Assembly: GCA_025667525.1 (NCBI GenBank)
Contig: CM046876.1
Location: 530,388,538 to 530,452,537 of the forward strand
Direction: 5' to 3'
DNA: 64,000 bases
Source: Glebionis coronaria
Taxonomy: Eukaryota > Streptophyta > Magnoliopsida > Asterales > Asteraceae
How positions within the stretch are numbered: the stretch's first letter is position 1; each line of letters starts with the position of its first letter. The notes beneath the pieces were generated by a model, which saw only the letters and a program-made list of their open reading frames with translations, ran no database searches and was not told the DNA's origin. Positions 36,665-46,382 of this stretch are shown piece by piece. Position numbers and translations under genes: made by a program.

Positions 36665-37241
36665 GGGATTTAAACTCCCTTTTCCGAAAATAAAGGGATT
36701 TGTTTAGGCTAGATAATAAGCTAAGTTCAATAAGCTAATATCCAAAACTTACCCGAATAAATGACAAATCCGAATCAAATAAGCACTTAGATCAACTTAT
36801 TCAACTCGAAATTAATCAACTTTTTAGATCAAACCATAAAAACATAAACTTTTTAACATAAACTTTTTAATAATGCTAATCTTAAAAATAAGCCAATAAG
36901 CACAAAAGTCTTAAAGCTTAATCAAATGAAAACTTATAAGATGACCAAAAGATTAACTTTTAAGCACGAAATCAATTAGAACAACACGGATCTTATGATA
37001 TACGCACCAAAATCAACCTTAAATCAAAGAAAAGTAGAATGAGATTAAGAAATAAAAGCTTAAAATAGAACTTGATTAATAAAAATAAGCAATACAAAGT
37101 GTTTAATCTTGAAAGATTAAAAGAAAAAGATGAACTAGTGAGAGAAAGTTTAAGACTTTCTCTCTCTAAAAACTAGAGAAAACTAAAAAGTGAAAAATTA
37201 ACTAAAAACTCTAACCACCCTCCTAATGACTATTAGGAGGG

Positions 37242-37250
37242 TATTTATAG
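37242..37250 (-). promoter_or_regulatory. TATA box of D, 5' LTR copy
   Basis: CTATAAATA on the minus strand, identical to the 3' copy. It should direct D's full transcript toward lower coordinates. Confidence 0.72.
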
Positions 37251-37684
37251 GGAAGGTGGAAGGAGTGCATGTGTTGCATCTTCTTTCTTGCTTTCTTCAC
37301 GTTTTCTCGACTCGACTTTAAATTCTTCGTCTTTGTCGTCTCGGGATTTGAACTTGCCTTTTAATTTTCTTCTTCTATTAGACTTAAGTTCTTCGACTTC
37401 GTTAAACTTCCGTCTTTTGACTTTTTCTTCGATAAATCTTCAGAATAGGTCTTGGACTTCCGTTCTTTTTTTGCACTCTTGATCTTTTGACTTCGTCTTT
37501 TCCCGTTTTCTTCAATAAAAGCCCGTGAAAGCCCGTGTTTTCTTCCTTTTTCATATTTTGGTCCTAAAACACAATAAAAACACAAACCACGCATAATTCC
37601 GACTTTTACGACATAAATCACACGTTTTGGTCTTGTTATTATTGGAAATAAGTGGTAAAAGGATAAGTGTTTTCACACTTATTA

Positions 37685-37703
37685 CCTAACTTTTGCATCA
37701 ACA
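37685..37703 (+). repeat. Last 19 bases of the 3' LTR of G (with right TSD of D)
   Basis: CCTAACTTTTGCATCAACA matches the end of the 5' LTR (CCCAACTTTTACATCAATA) with three changes. The first five bases are D's duplicated target. Confidence 0.88.
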
Positions 37704-37708
37704 ACCAC
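37704..37708. repeat. Target-site duplication of G, right (ACCAC)
   Basis: Exact copy of 15470-15474 after the CA end of G's 3' LTR. Confidence 0.88.
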
Positions 37709-38086
37709 TGGTGGGTCCTTTGTGGCAAGCGTCAAGGATTTCTAAAGCTGCCGGTCCATCAACACATCAGCGAATAATCAAATCAGCACATTGTTTGAAT
37801 AGGTACGGGTCATCCCAAAAATAAGTCTTAATGTCTTTGAAGAACTTCTTCTTTTGTTGGGATGTTAACCCGTCGACGAGAATTCCACCCGCCAAGTAGT
37901 TTGCAATGTCCGCAAACCACGGGGTTTCATCAGAAGTCGAGTTGATAGACATTAAGGTCTCCAGGGGAAAAGAGTCATTGATCTCTTTGTTCGGATGTTC
38001 CCCTTGGTAAGGATCCTCAAGTCTACTGAGATGATCCGCGGCTAGGTTTCAGCTCCTTTTTTATCGCGAATTTCGATTTTAAATTC
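37709..38086 (-). pseudogene. A integrase, N-terminal part
   Basis: This segment joins the RNase H end of A to the part left of G. It carries the integrase N-terminal region ([43 protein letters not shown]). It has a one-base deletion near 38050 and a TGA at 37767-37769 at an Arg codon that is intact in D. Its left edge is G's target site. The frame continues at 15469 once G is disregarded. Confidence 0.88.
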
Positions 38087-39190
38087 TTAGAGTAGCAAAA
38101 CCCAGCGAAGAAGTCTTGGTTTGGAATCTTGCTTAGTCAACAAGTACTTCAACGCGGAATGATCGGTATACACAATGGTGGTAGAAAGGACAAGATAGGG
38201 GCGGAACTTTTCAAAAGCATAGACAACAGCTAAAAGCTCTTTTTCGGTTGTCGTGTAATGCAATTGAGCCCCAGTTATTGTCTTGCTAGCATAGTGGATT
38301 GGTTGGAAGTGTTTGTTCACTCTTTGGCCCAAAACCGCTCCAATAGCAAAGTCACTAGCATCGCACATCAACTCGAAAGGTAGCTCCCAATTAGGGGTAA
38401 CCAAGACGGGTGCCTTAGTTAGCTTATCCTTAAGCAAGTTGAAGGCTTCAATACACTCTTTGGAAAAGATAAAAGGAGTATCTTTTTCCAAGAGGTGGGT
38501 CATCGGGCGAGCGATTTTAGAAAAATCTTTGATAAAACGACGGTAGAAGCCCGCATGACCCAAGAAACTTCTCACACCCTTCACGGTTGAAGGTGGAGGC
38601 AACTTAGAAATAACATCGACTTTAGCACGGTCTACTTCAAGACCAGCTTTGGAGATCTTGTGTCCTAGCACGATGCCCTCTTTTACCATGAAATGGCATT
38701 TTTCCCAATTAAGAACAAGGCGAGTGTCTTCACACCGCTTAAGCATACGTTCTAAATTGGCAAGGCAAGCAGAGAAAGAATTGCCATAGACCGAGAAATC
38801 ATCCATGAATACTTCCATAGTGTCTTCCACCATGTCATGGAATATAGCCATCATACACCTTTGGAACGTCCCAGGAGCATTACATAAACCAAAAGGAATG
38901 CGTTTGTAAGCAAAGGTTCCGTAGGGACAAGTGAATGTGGTATTTTCTTGGTCTTTGGGATCGATGGGAATTTGAAAATACCCGGAGAAACCGTCTAAGA
39001 AGCAGTAATAGTCATTACCCGCTAGACGCTCGAGCATTTGATCCATGAAGGGAAGAGGAAAGTGATCTTTTCTTGTAGCATCATTGAGCTTGCGATAGTC
39101 GATACAAACTCTCCACCCAGTAACGAGACGAGTGGAAATCAACTCGTTGTGTTCATTGGGAACAACGGTTATTCTGCCCTTCTTGGGCAC
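38087..39190 (-). pseudogene. A reverse transcriptase and RNase H
   Basis: After a 2-base deletion near 39205 that shifts the frame, this piece runs open for 367 codons. RT shows WRVCIDYRKLNDATRKDHFP, MPFGLCNAPGTFQRCM-like sequence (with Ile for Met at the start) and FMDDFSVYG as active site. RNase H has CDASDFAIGAVLG, EKELLAVVYAFEKFR and YTDHSALKYLL, all catalytic acids present, unlike D. It ends at a TAA at 38087-38089 where D has CAA. It is about 90% similar by eye to D over this region. Confidence 0.93.
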
Positions 39191-42100
39191 ACAATGGACG
39201 GGACTTACACGGCGAATCCGAAATAGGGTAAATCAAGCCGACATCTAGAAGTTTGATAACCTCTTGTTTGATGACGTCATGAATGCGAGGATTAACCCTT
39301 CTTTGGCTCTGGATTGCGGGTTTAAAGTCATCTTCCATGAGAATCTTGTGAGTACAAAAGTTCAGATCAATTCCGCGGATATCAGAAATTTTCCAGGCAA
39401 TTGCCTTCTTATGATCTTTAAGCACGGCGATGAGGCGAGATTTCTCTTCTTCTTTCAAGTCCTTGGCAATGATGACGGGCGACTTCTTATTTTCTTCAAG
39501 GAACACGTACTCGAGATGGGGCGGCAACTCCTTAAGTTCTAAATCCGGAGGATTTTCGATGGGAGGCGTTTTCAAAGTCGGAGCATCGATAGCAATAACC
39601 GTGGGAGATGGTGGAGAAAGATTGTCTTCTTTAAGAAGGTTCTCAATGAGGCGAAGATCTTCATCCCAATCGGTGGGAGAATTGTCATTAGCTAAGTTCA
39701 CATCTCCCATGGTGGCTTCAAAATCTTTCCAAAGGAAATCACTTTCTCCAAATAGAGATAGTGATGAATCAATAGAGGAAACGGTCTCAACATTGGGAAG
39801 AGAGGTAGGAATACTTTTACAAGCATCTTTGAAGTGTTCTTCACAAGCCTCATCAAGAACGTCAATACAGTTAACACTCTCGTATGAATAAGGCTGTTTA
39901 GAAAGCTTTCCCATGTTGAAGACAATTTTATCGTCACCCACTCTCATGATAAGCTCACCGGCTTCAACATCGATGAGAGTGCGACCGGTCCTCAAGAATA
40001 GACGACCAACGATCAATGGCACAAGAGGGTCCATGTCGTAGTCAACGACAACGAAATCGGCAGGAAAAGTGAATTTGTTGACTCCTACAAAGACGTCTTC
40101 GGCTATCCCCACTGGATAAGCAACCGTACGGTTAGCCAATTCCAAAGTCATTTTGGTGGGGACTAGCTCAGGGAGAGATAATTGCTTCCAAACACTTAAA
40201 GGCATTAAGTTAATACTGGCACCTAGATCGGCTAGGGCCATGCAATTCTCTACTCCCGGGAAGTTGCAAGGGATTAAGAAACGACCCGGATCACCAAGCT
40301 TGGTTGGCAATTTCCTTAAGAGCACTGCAGAGCAATTCTCATTAAGTTGGGTGTTAGCAATATCAAGAAGCTTCTCCTTGTCACTAAGAAGATCTTTGAA
40401 CATTTTCGCATACTTGGGCATGTGAGCAAGAGCCTCAGTGAAGGAGATGTTGAAATTCAATTGTTTAAACATTTTGAGAAAGTTCGAAACTTGAATATCA
40501 TCCTTGCTTTTGAGCTTCTCTTTCCTCAACCTTGAGGGATAAGGTATATTGGAAGAAGAGGAAGGCTTTGGGATTGAAGGATCACTCACATCCTTGGGTG
40601 GAGGAGGGGTAGAAGTAAGAGGTGGAGAAATTGGGGAAGTAGAAGGATGAGGAATAGGAGCAAGTGACTCGTTTTCCTTAGTCACAATCACCGGTGGATG
40701 TATAGGAAGCTCGGGTTCCTTGGTACCTTTGCCACTACGAGTGGTGATTGATTTCATCTCCCCTCTTGGATTTGCAACGGTGTTACTCGGAAGAGTACCC
40801 GAAGAAGAGGGTTGAATACCTTGGAAGAAACTAGCCATCATGTTCCTTAAGTCATTCGTTTGACTTGCCAAAGTATTTCTCATATCAGCTCTCAGATCGT
40901 TTCCTTGTTTCACCATGTCTGCTTTCAAGTTGAGCACTTCCCGCTGGAGATTGTCCACGATCACATCATTAGTCCTCGTGTAGGTTCCAATATCTTGGTG
41001 TAATGCGTTGGGTGGGTTGGGAGGAGCATTGTATGCGGGTGGTTGATAAGCAGGTTGTTGGTAAACTTGGTTGTTTCTTTGAGGTGGATATGGTTGTTTG
41101 TGAGGTGGTATGTATGGTGCACGAGGTTGTTGTTGTTGTTGAGGAGGGCGATTGAGGTTTTGTTGTTGGTTTTGGTTGTTAGGAGGAAAACCGGGTGGTG
41201 AGAGATAGTTGTTAGAACGGTAGCTAAGCAAGTTGCGGTCACCTTGAGGACGAGCTTGATAAGCGACCGGAGGATAGGTACCGTATGCTGCATTCACATT
41301 CTCAGAAGGGTAGTCTTGGGTGGCGGTACAAGTGGTGTAAGAGTGAGGACCCCCGCATATTTCACAAGGTTGGCTAACAGCATTGACTTGAGCGTCTTGA
41401 GCGTGTTTAGCGTTGATGCTGTTGGTGTTGTTAGCGGTGTGGGTAACAAGCGATTCAAGAAGCGTAGTAATTTTGTCAAGTCGCTTGTCGCTGTCACTAG
41501 TACTAGCACTAGCGGCATTGGTCCGCACACTCTTGGTTTGCACACGAGACTTATTCTCAATGATATCCCAAGCGGCATTGGAAGTCTTAACCAAAATATT
41601 ACCCCCCGAGGCACTGTTTAGTGAATCTTGGTCATTCATGCTTAAACCATTGTAAAAGGTGTTAATTTGGTGCACTTTGGTAAAACCATGTTGTGGGCAT
41701 TTTCTCAAAAGGTCTTTAAAACGGTCCCAAGATTCACTAAAAGACTCATCGTACTTTTGTTCAAAATTGATAATTTCATTCCGCAAAGCGGTAGTACGAG
41801 AGGGTGGGAAAAATTAGTTTATAAACTTGGTCTCCGAATCCGTCCACGTAAGAATACTTTGTGGCGGTTCCTTAGCAAGCCAATGCCGGGCTTGTCCCTT
41901 TAAAGAAAAGGGAAAAAGTTGTAAACGGATTACCTCTTGTGGAACACCATTGAATTTGACCATATTCGTGAGTTGCAAGAATCTCTTAATGTGGTCATGT
42001 GGATCATCAATGGTACGCCCCAAGAATGGTTGAGCAGAGACCATCTGGATAAAACCGGATTTGAGCTCAAAGTTGTTGGCTGCAATCGCGGGTATGACAA

Positions 42101-42308
42101 TTGGATCATTGTTTCCCTCCACATGTGCTTGTAACAGTTCAATCATAGGGCGATTGTCCGGTAAAGGTTCATTGTTGTTGTTATTATTGTTGTTGAGAGG
42201 TGGATTGTTATTGTTTTGAGGTGGGTTATTGTTGTTGTTTTGTACACCGGCCATGTCTAAGTCTTCAAGAGGCTCGGGCTCTTGATAAGACGTTGATCGT
42301 GTACGCAT
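39191..42308 (-). pseudogene. A Gag and protease
   Basis: Starts with MRTRSTSYQEPEPLEDLDMAG at 42308. Asn-rich runs follow, then the gag core (LQLFPFSLKGQARHWLAKEP). A TAA at 41814-41816 interrupts the core, then FEQKYDESFSESWDRFKDLLRKCP. The knuckle CEICGGPHSYTTC comes next, with a long Gln/Pro-rich section (Q-rich runs at about 41100-41180). The protease motif is ADLGASINLMPLSVW, as in D. The gag halves of A and D differ clearly outside the core and the knuckle, while protease and RT are close, so the two are separate subfamilies. The frame is lost near 39205 just before RT. Confidence 0.92.
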
Positions 42309-42504
42309 GCACCTGCAAAAGAACTAACAAGGCAAAAACAAAGCAGAAATATTTTTGGTTTTTTATGGTTTTTTATTTTTTTTGTATTTTTGAAAATTTT
42401 ATATATTTTTAGGGTTTTTGAAATTTTTTATGAAAAAGTAACGTTCACGGTGAACGGATCCCAAAATCCAAGTTCTCACAAAAAACTGTTGATCTTAACG
42501 AGAA
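42309..42504 (-). other. Leader of A
   Basis: Contains a palindrome CGTTCAC-G-GTGAACG at 42442-42456, 48 bases from the primer site. An AG acceptor-like sequence (TTCTTTTGCAG) lies 4 bases before the gag ATG. No ORF. Confidence 0.6.
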
Positions 42505-42522
42505 GAGCCGGCAGCGGCGCCA
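42505..42522 (-). promoter_or_regulatory. Primer binding site of A (tRNA-Asp type)
   Basis: TGGCGCCGCTGCCGGCTC on the minus strand, two bases inside the 5' LTR, identical to that of D. Confidence 0.88.
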
Positions 42523-42524
42523 TT

Positions 42525-44245
42525 TGATACTTTGATTTTCATTAGTTCGGATTAATCTCGGAATCCTCTTGAATTGATCACGGTTCTAAGTGGAATAATT
42601 GTTCTTGGTTACGAAAAAGGGTTTGGTTTTGGTTATCTAAATTTTAAACTAAATGCAAGTAACTAAAATTGTCGTTAAGTAAAATAAGAAGTCTTAAAAT
42701 TAAACTACAAATAAGAGCGTGCAACTTTGGAAATTAAAACTTAACAATTCAAAAACTTAAAAACAAGTTTGAAATAAACTAAGTAAAAGAGTGGGAAAAA
42801 CTAGATTTGAAAAATTAAGCAAAAACAAAACACAGACCTGAGTCCGATCGTAATGTGATCGTACTCAAAAGTAATCTAGATCGCAACGCGATCGTATCTA
42901 ACACAACACGATGGATCGTGTTCACCAGATCGCACTCAATGCGATAATAACCAAGGATTGGATCGTACTCACCAGTACGATGGAAGAAGGGCGATCGTAC
43001 TAACAGATCACAACCACGATCGCAGCTAGTGATCGTGGTCTTGATCGTGGTTCCGGATCGTAACAACTGATCGCACTCAATGCGATCGAAGCAGGGACAA
43101 GAGACCCGATCGCACCCCAGATCGAAGTAAGTGATCGTGGGCGTAGATCGTACCAGGGAAGGGACAAACCAATCGCACACAATGCAATCGTATCAAGTAA
43201 AACCTACTGAGATGGGAAAGGCGTCCAAAATGAAATAAGCTTAAACCAATAAGCAGTAACCAATAAGCATTTTTCAAACTGTTAAAAGAGTAAATAAGCA
43301 CAAATCACAAAACTTTTGAAATTTAAACATTCAAACTTCCACAAAACGAACTTAAGAGAAATGAATCTTTAGGAAAACTTAAAAGGTAAATAAGCCAAAA
43401 TCAACGAATAAGCCAATAAGCATCGAGAGTTTATAGGATCAAACGTCTTAAAGCTTATGCTGGAACGAAAGATATGAACTTTCTTAACACAAATCCTCAA
43501 ATTCAATCACGAATCATGAAGGATTCAGACCAAGATTAAGGATTCAGATCAAAAACTAAGCAAAACTTAGAAATGTAGAAGGAGAATAAAGAACTTAAAA
43601 GCTTAACTTGAATTAGATTAATGAAATCCAAAATACAAAAAGCTTAAAACTTGAAATGTAAAAATGGAGAAAAGAAAAATCTTAGTGAGAGAAAGTTAAG
43701 AACTTTCTCTCTCTAAAACTAGAGAAAATGAAAAACTAAAAGCTAACTAGTCTCCAAAATGGTGAAGTGAAGTCCTATTTATAGGCGTGTGCTTGTGGGC
43801 TTGTGAATGGGCTTTGTTTTTGGGCTTCTTTTCTTCTTTCTTCTTTAGTCTTTTACGTTTCTTAAAATAAACATTTCCGACTTTGGATTTTGAGAAGTGT
43901 CGGTGAATAATTCCAACTCGTCTTATAATCTTTTGTTTAATAGACTCGAGTTCTTCGACATATATGAATCTTCCATCTTTGGCCCTTTTCTTCGATAAAT
44001 CTTCAAATAGGCACAATGACTTCAAATCTTTTGCATCTCTTGGACAATAGACTTCGTCTTGAGTCTTTTTCCTCGATAAAACTCGTGCAATCCCATGTTT
44101 TCTTCAATATTCATCCGGTTGACTCTGAAAACACAATAAACACAAAAACCACGCATAATTCCAAACAAATGATATTAAATACGTGTTTTGGTCTTGTTTT
44201 AGCCAGAAATAAGTGGTAAAAGGATGGGTGTTTTCACACCTATCA
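42525..44245 (-). repeat. 5' LTR of A
   Basis: 1721 bp, canonical TGATA and TATCA ends. It pairs with 10746-12463 with one 3-base indel near 42963 and about 32 substitutions by eye. The GATCG island is at about 42845-43191. A TATA box on the minus strand is at about 43775-43784. Confidence 0.93.
42845..43191. repeat. GATCG motif island in the A LTR (5' copy)
   Basis: Same array as 11066-11409 with scattered point changes (several GATCG words lost by single C/T or G/A changes in one copy only). Confidence 0.8.
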
Positions 44246-44250
44246 CAATA
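44246..44250. repeat. Target-site duplication of A, right (CAATA)
   Basis: Exact copy of 10741-10745, directly after TATCA. Confidence 0.92.
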
Positions 44251-44847
44251 CCACCGGGTATTGATGATCTTGACCCGGAGGGGGACGCTCTCTTTTTAGA
44301 GAATTTACTTGATGATGATTTCGTCCCAAGTCCTCCTCCCACTCGCTTTGATCTTAATGTGCGGGTTTTTCATGCGACTCATATTGAGTATCATGACCCC
44401 TTTGTTCACATTTCTAAGAGTGACAAGGTCAACAAGGTTATGCATGTTGATACCACTATAGTTGAGACTTTTATCCCACCATTACCATATGCTTTATATG
44501 ATTATGGATTAGCATGGGGGGAAGACACCGTGTTGTCTATTCCTTTCTCTCTCGAGGACGAGGTATTCGATCCCGCAATCATTGATTTAGGCAAATCTCG
44601 GCCTTTCACCGATGTAATAATTGAAAGATTTTTCGATCATCTTGGTGCGATTTTATCCCAGGGAGCATACTATATCCATTTCATGATTTGTGACATTGAC
44701 CACCATCTATTTTTGGAGATTTATGTTGGAGTTTCATCCTCTCGTTTGTCATCCGACAACGAGGATGTGATCTTTGACCCTGGCATCGTGATTTATGATG
44801 GATTTTATTCCAATATGCCGGTTTTCACCATTTTCCCTAAGGACTAA
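44251..44847 (+). pseudogene. B polyprotein, part 3 (C-terminus)
   Basis: Continues the frame of 10360-10745 with no shift and ends at a TAA at 44845-44847. It is acidic at first (PPGIDDLDPEGDALFLENLLDDDF), then hydrophobic and mixed. Summed over the three parts the frame is 2193 bases, exactly 731 codons. No enzyme motif is seen. An apparent ATG at 44224 lies in A's LTR and is not a real start. The sequence after it, with a GAGTCGAGCTCATGACTCGGTTAAC block, matches in order the one that follows integrase in A and D. Confidence 0.75.
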
Positions 44848-46382
44848 TGAATGCGGGGATCGAGTCGAGCTCATGACTCGGTTAACAAAAACGAGGTGCC
44901 TTGTGGGGGAGTCCCATACATTCTATCTTCTTTCTATTTTCTAACACTAATAAGGCTTGATCTTTTCAAGCTCGTGCTCGTGTTTTGTTGTGTTGTGAAT
45001 ATTAGGTATGACCCTAATCTTTGAAGACTCTCGTGTTCGGTTTTTTCCCGGTTCACTCGAGTTTCCGTACTTTGATTGTCAAAAGGGGCACACTCTTATC
45101 CTTTGATTTTTATCGACTAACATTTTATCTTCAAGCATAATTAATAAACGGCTTATAGATTTGTGTACTCTTACCATGTTAGGACTTTTGCATTCGACTC
45201 TTCGTGTTTTAGCAAGGGGTGTTACTCTTGAGCTAGGAAACATTAAGGACAATGTTTGGTTTTAGCATGGGGGAATCAATCGGTATAATCGCTTGCAATT
45301 GCTTTTTTCGTATTCACACGTAATCGTTTTTCTTGTTTTTCATAAAATTTTTAATTTTTAGTGTTATTTTGTGTTTAATAATAAAGAAAATAAATGTTTT
45401 TGACACAAATGGGCTTTCCGTTGGTGAAAATAAGAATAGTTTTTGACTCAACTCGGTTTTTACCTTAGCTCATTCCTTAACATGTTTAAATCAAGTTTTG
45501 CTAGACTTTTATATAGGGAACTTTAAAACGCGTAAGTCTTAACTCATACGGGTTTAAGAACAAGAACTTTTCGCAAGTTCCTATAATTGATACTAGAAAG
45601 TCATTTATCAAGGGAACTTTAAAACGAAAATTCTAAACTTGAAAAAGTCCAAGAAGATGTAAAATCCTATAGATGTAAACGAAACTAAAGCTTCACACTG
45701 GTCCACTCGTCCATCGGCTAAGTTCCAACTCTATGTTGATAAGAAAAAAGAAAAACCCCTAAGAAGAGGACTTTCAACTATTCCAAAAGAAAGGGGCAAT
45801 TCAAATGCTTCATAGATAACCCCCTATGTCTCTTCCCGTCCAACTCACCGGGAGATCGAAGAGCGGTTTGCGCTTCGCGCCCCAACCCCCTTAACTAATG
45901 GATGCTTAGATACTTGAAAACCCAAAACTTTGATTTAATAGGCTAAGTATCCATTAGTCTCACATCTTTAAGATTTTACAACATGGAGAACAAGAGATGA
46001 TAAAGTTGAATCATAAGTTTTGAGGTTAAGTCTTCCTTGTGTAAGTATTTTTGTGTTTGATTCTATCTCATCGTATTTTTTTACGCTTGAATATTTAATT
46101 GCTTAATAAATGAAGTTTTTAGCGGTTTGGGCTTAATATATTAACTCGTAACTCCTTCTTTTTCTTCCCTTGTAATTAAAGTAAGAACACATTGAGGGTG
46201 TCAGCGTCATGTACTTTTTGATCATGGGATCGCGGAAATTTGGCTTACTATATATATCATAATAATAAGAAGAATAAATAAAAACATGTTCTCTAGGATC
46301 CTTTGGGTGGGAGTCATGTAGCACTAGCCTTGTCATTAGAGCCTTAGGGTGTATGGCATGGTGAAGTGTTTAATAAAAATTG
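44848..46382 (+). other. Non-coding 3' spacer of B
   Basis: Related in order and partial sequence to the 3' spacers of A and D: the ACTCGG/AAAACGAGGTGCC block after the ORF, AGCATGGGGGAATC (like the extra polypurine words), the TTAACATG/GACTTTTATATAGGGAAC block, and the GGCTAAGTATCCATTAGTCTC block at about 45940. No gene is seen. Confidence 0.6.

Larger units (their letters stand above)
26380..37684 (-). mobile_element. Element D: Athila-like Ty3/gypsy retrotransposon (youngest dated insertion)
   Basis: D is an 11.3-kb element on the minus strand with two LTRs of exactly 1711 bp, a primer site, gag, pol and a 3' spacer in the same order as A. The LTRs differ at about 14 positions by eye (near 0.8%), the lowest of the pairs here. 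Its ends are TAATA and TATTA rather than TG and CA. The coding region has one stop, two frameshifts and a lost RNase H Asp, so it is unlikely to move by itself. Confidence 0.95.
35974..37684 (-). repeat. 5' LTR of D
   Basis: 1711 bp with ends TAATA and TATTA. The motif island here (36312-36664) has all TCGGAAT words intact, and the TATA box is at 37242-37250. Its right end is followed directly by CCTAA, the target copy. Confidence 0.95.
15475..37703 (+). mobile_element. Element G: Tat-like Ty3/gypsy retrotransposon with antisense gene (split by D)
   Basis: G has 575-bp LTRs, a primer site, gag-protease, RT with two RNase H regions, integrase, and then a spliced gene on the opposite strand before the polypurine tract. 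Two RNase H domains and an extra antisense ORF are known marks of the Tat clade (Grande, Retand and relatives). D sits in the last 20 bases of the 3' LTR. Removing D and one TSD copy gives 575 bp, the same as the 5' LTR. The LTRs differ at about 14 of 575 positions by eye. The sense ORFs carry at least four stops and three frameshifts. Confidence 0.93.
10746..44245 (-). mobile_element. Element A: Athila-like Ty3/gypsy retrotransposon (split by G and D)
   Basis: A lies on the minus strand. Its 5' LTR is at 42525-44245, primer site at 42505-42522, gag at 42308 downward, and protease-RT-RNase H to about 38050. The integrase is split between 37709-38086 and 14402-15469, followed by a non-coding spacer and the 3' LTR at 10746-12463. 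Without G (22.2 kb including D) the element would be about 11.3 kb, a usual Athila size. Exact CAATA TSDs flank it. The LTRs differ at about 32 of 1718 positions by eye. The coding region has several stops and frameshifts, so A is dead. Confidence 0.92.

Noticed and set aside
14402..42308. A and D taken as one element or as a tandem duplicate
   Set aside because: They have different LTRs, different gag sequence, separate target duplications, and D lies inside G.
44224..44847. Intact 207-codon host gene
   Set aside because: Its first codons lie in A's LTR; the rest is the end of B's polyprotein, as shown by the CAATA duplication and frame continuity with 10360-10745.
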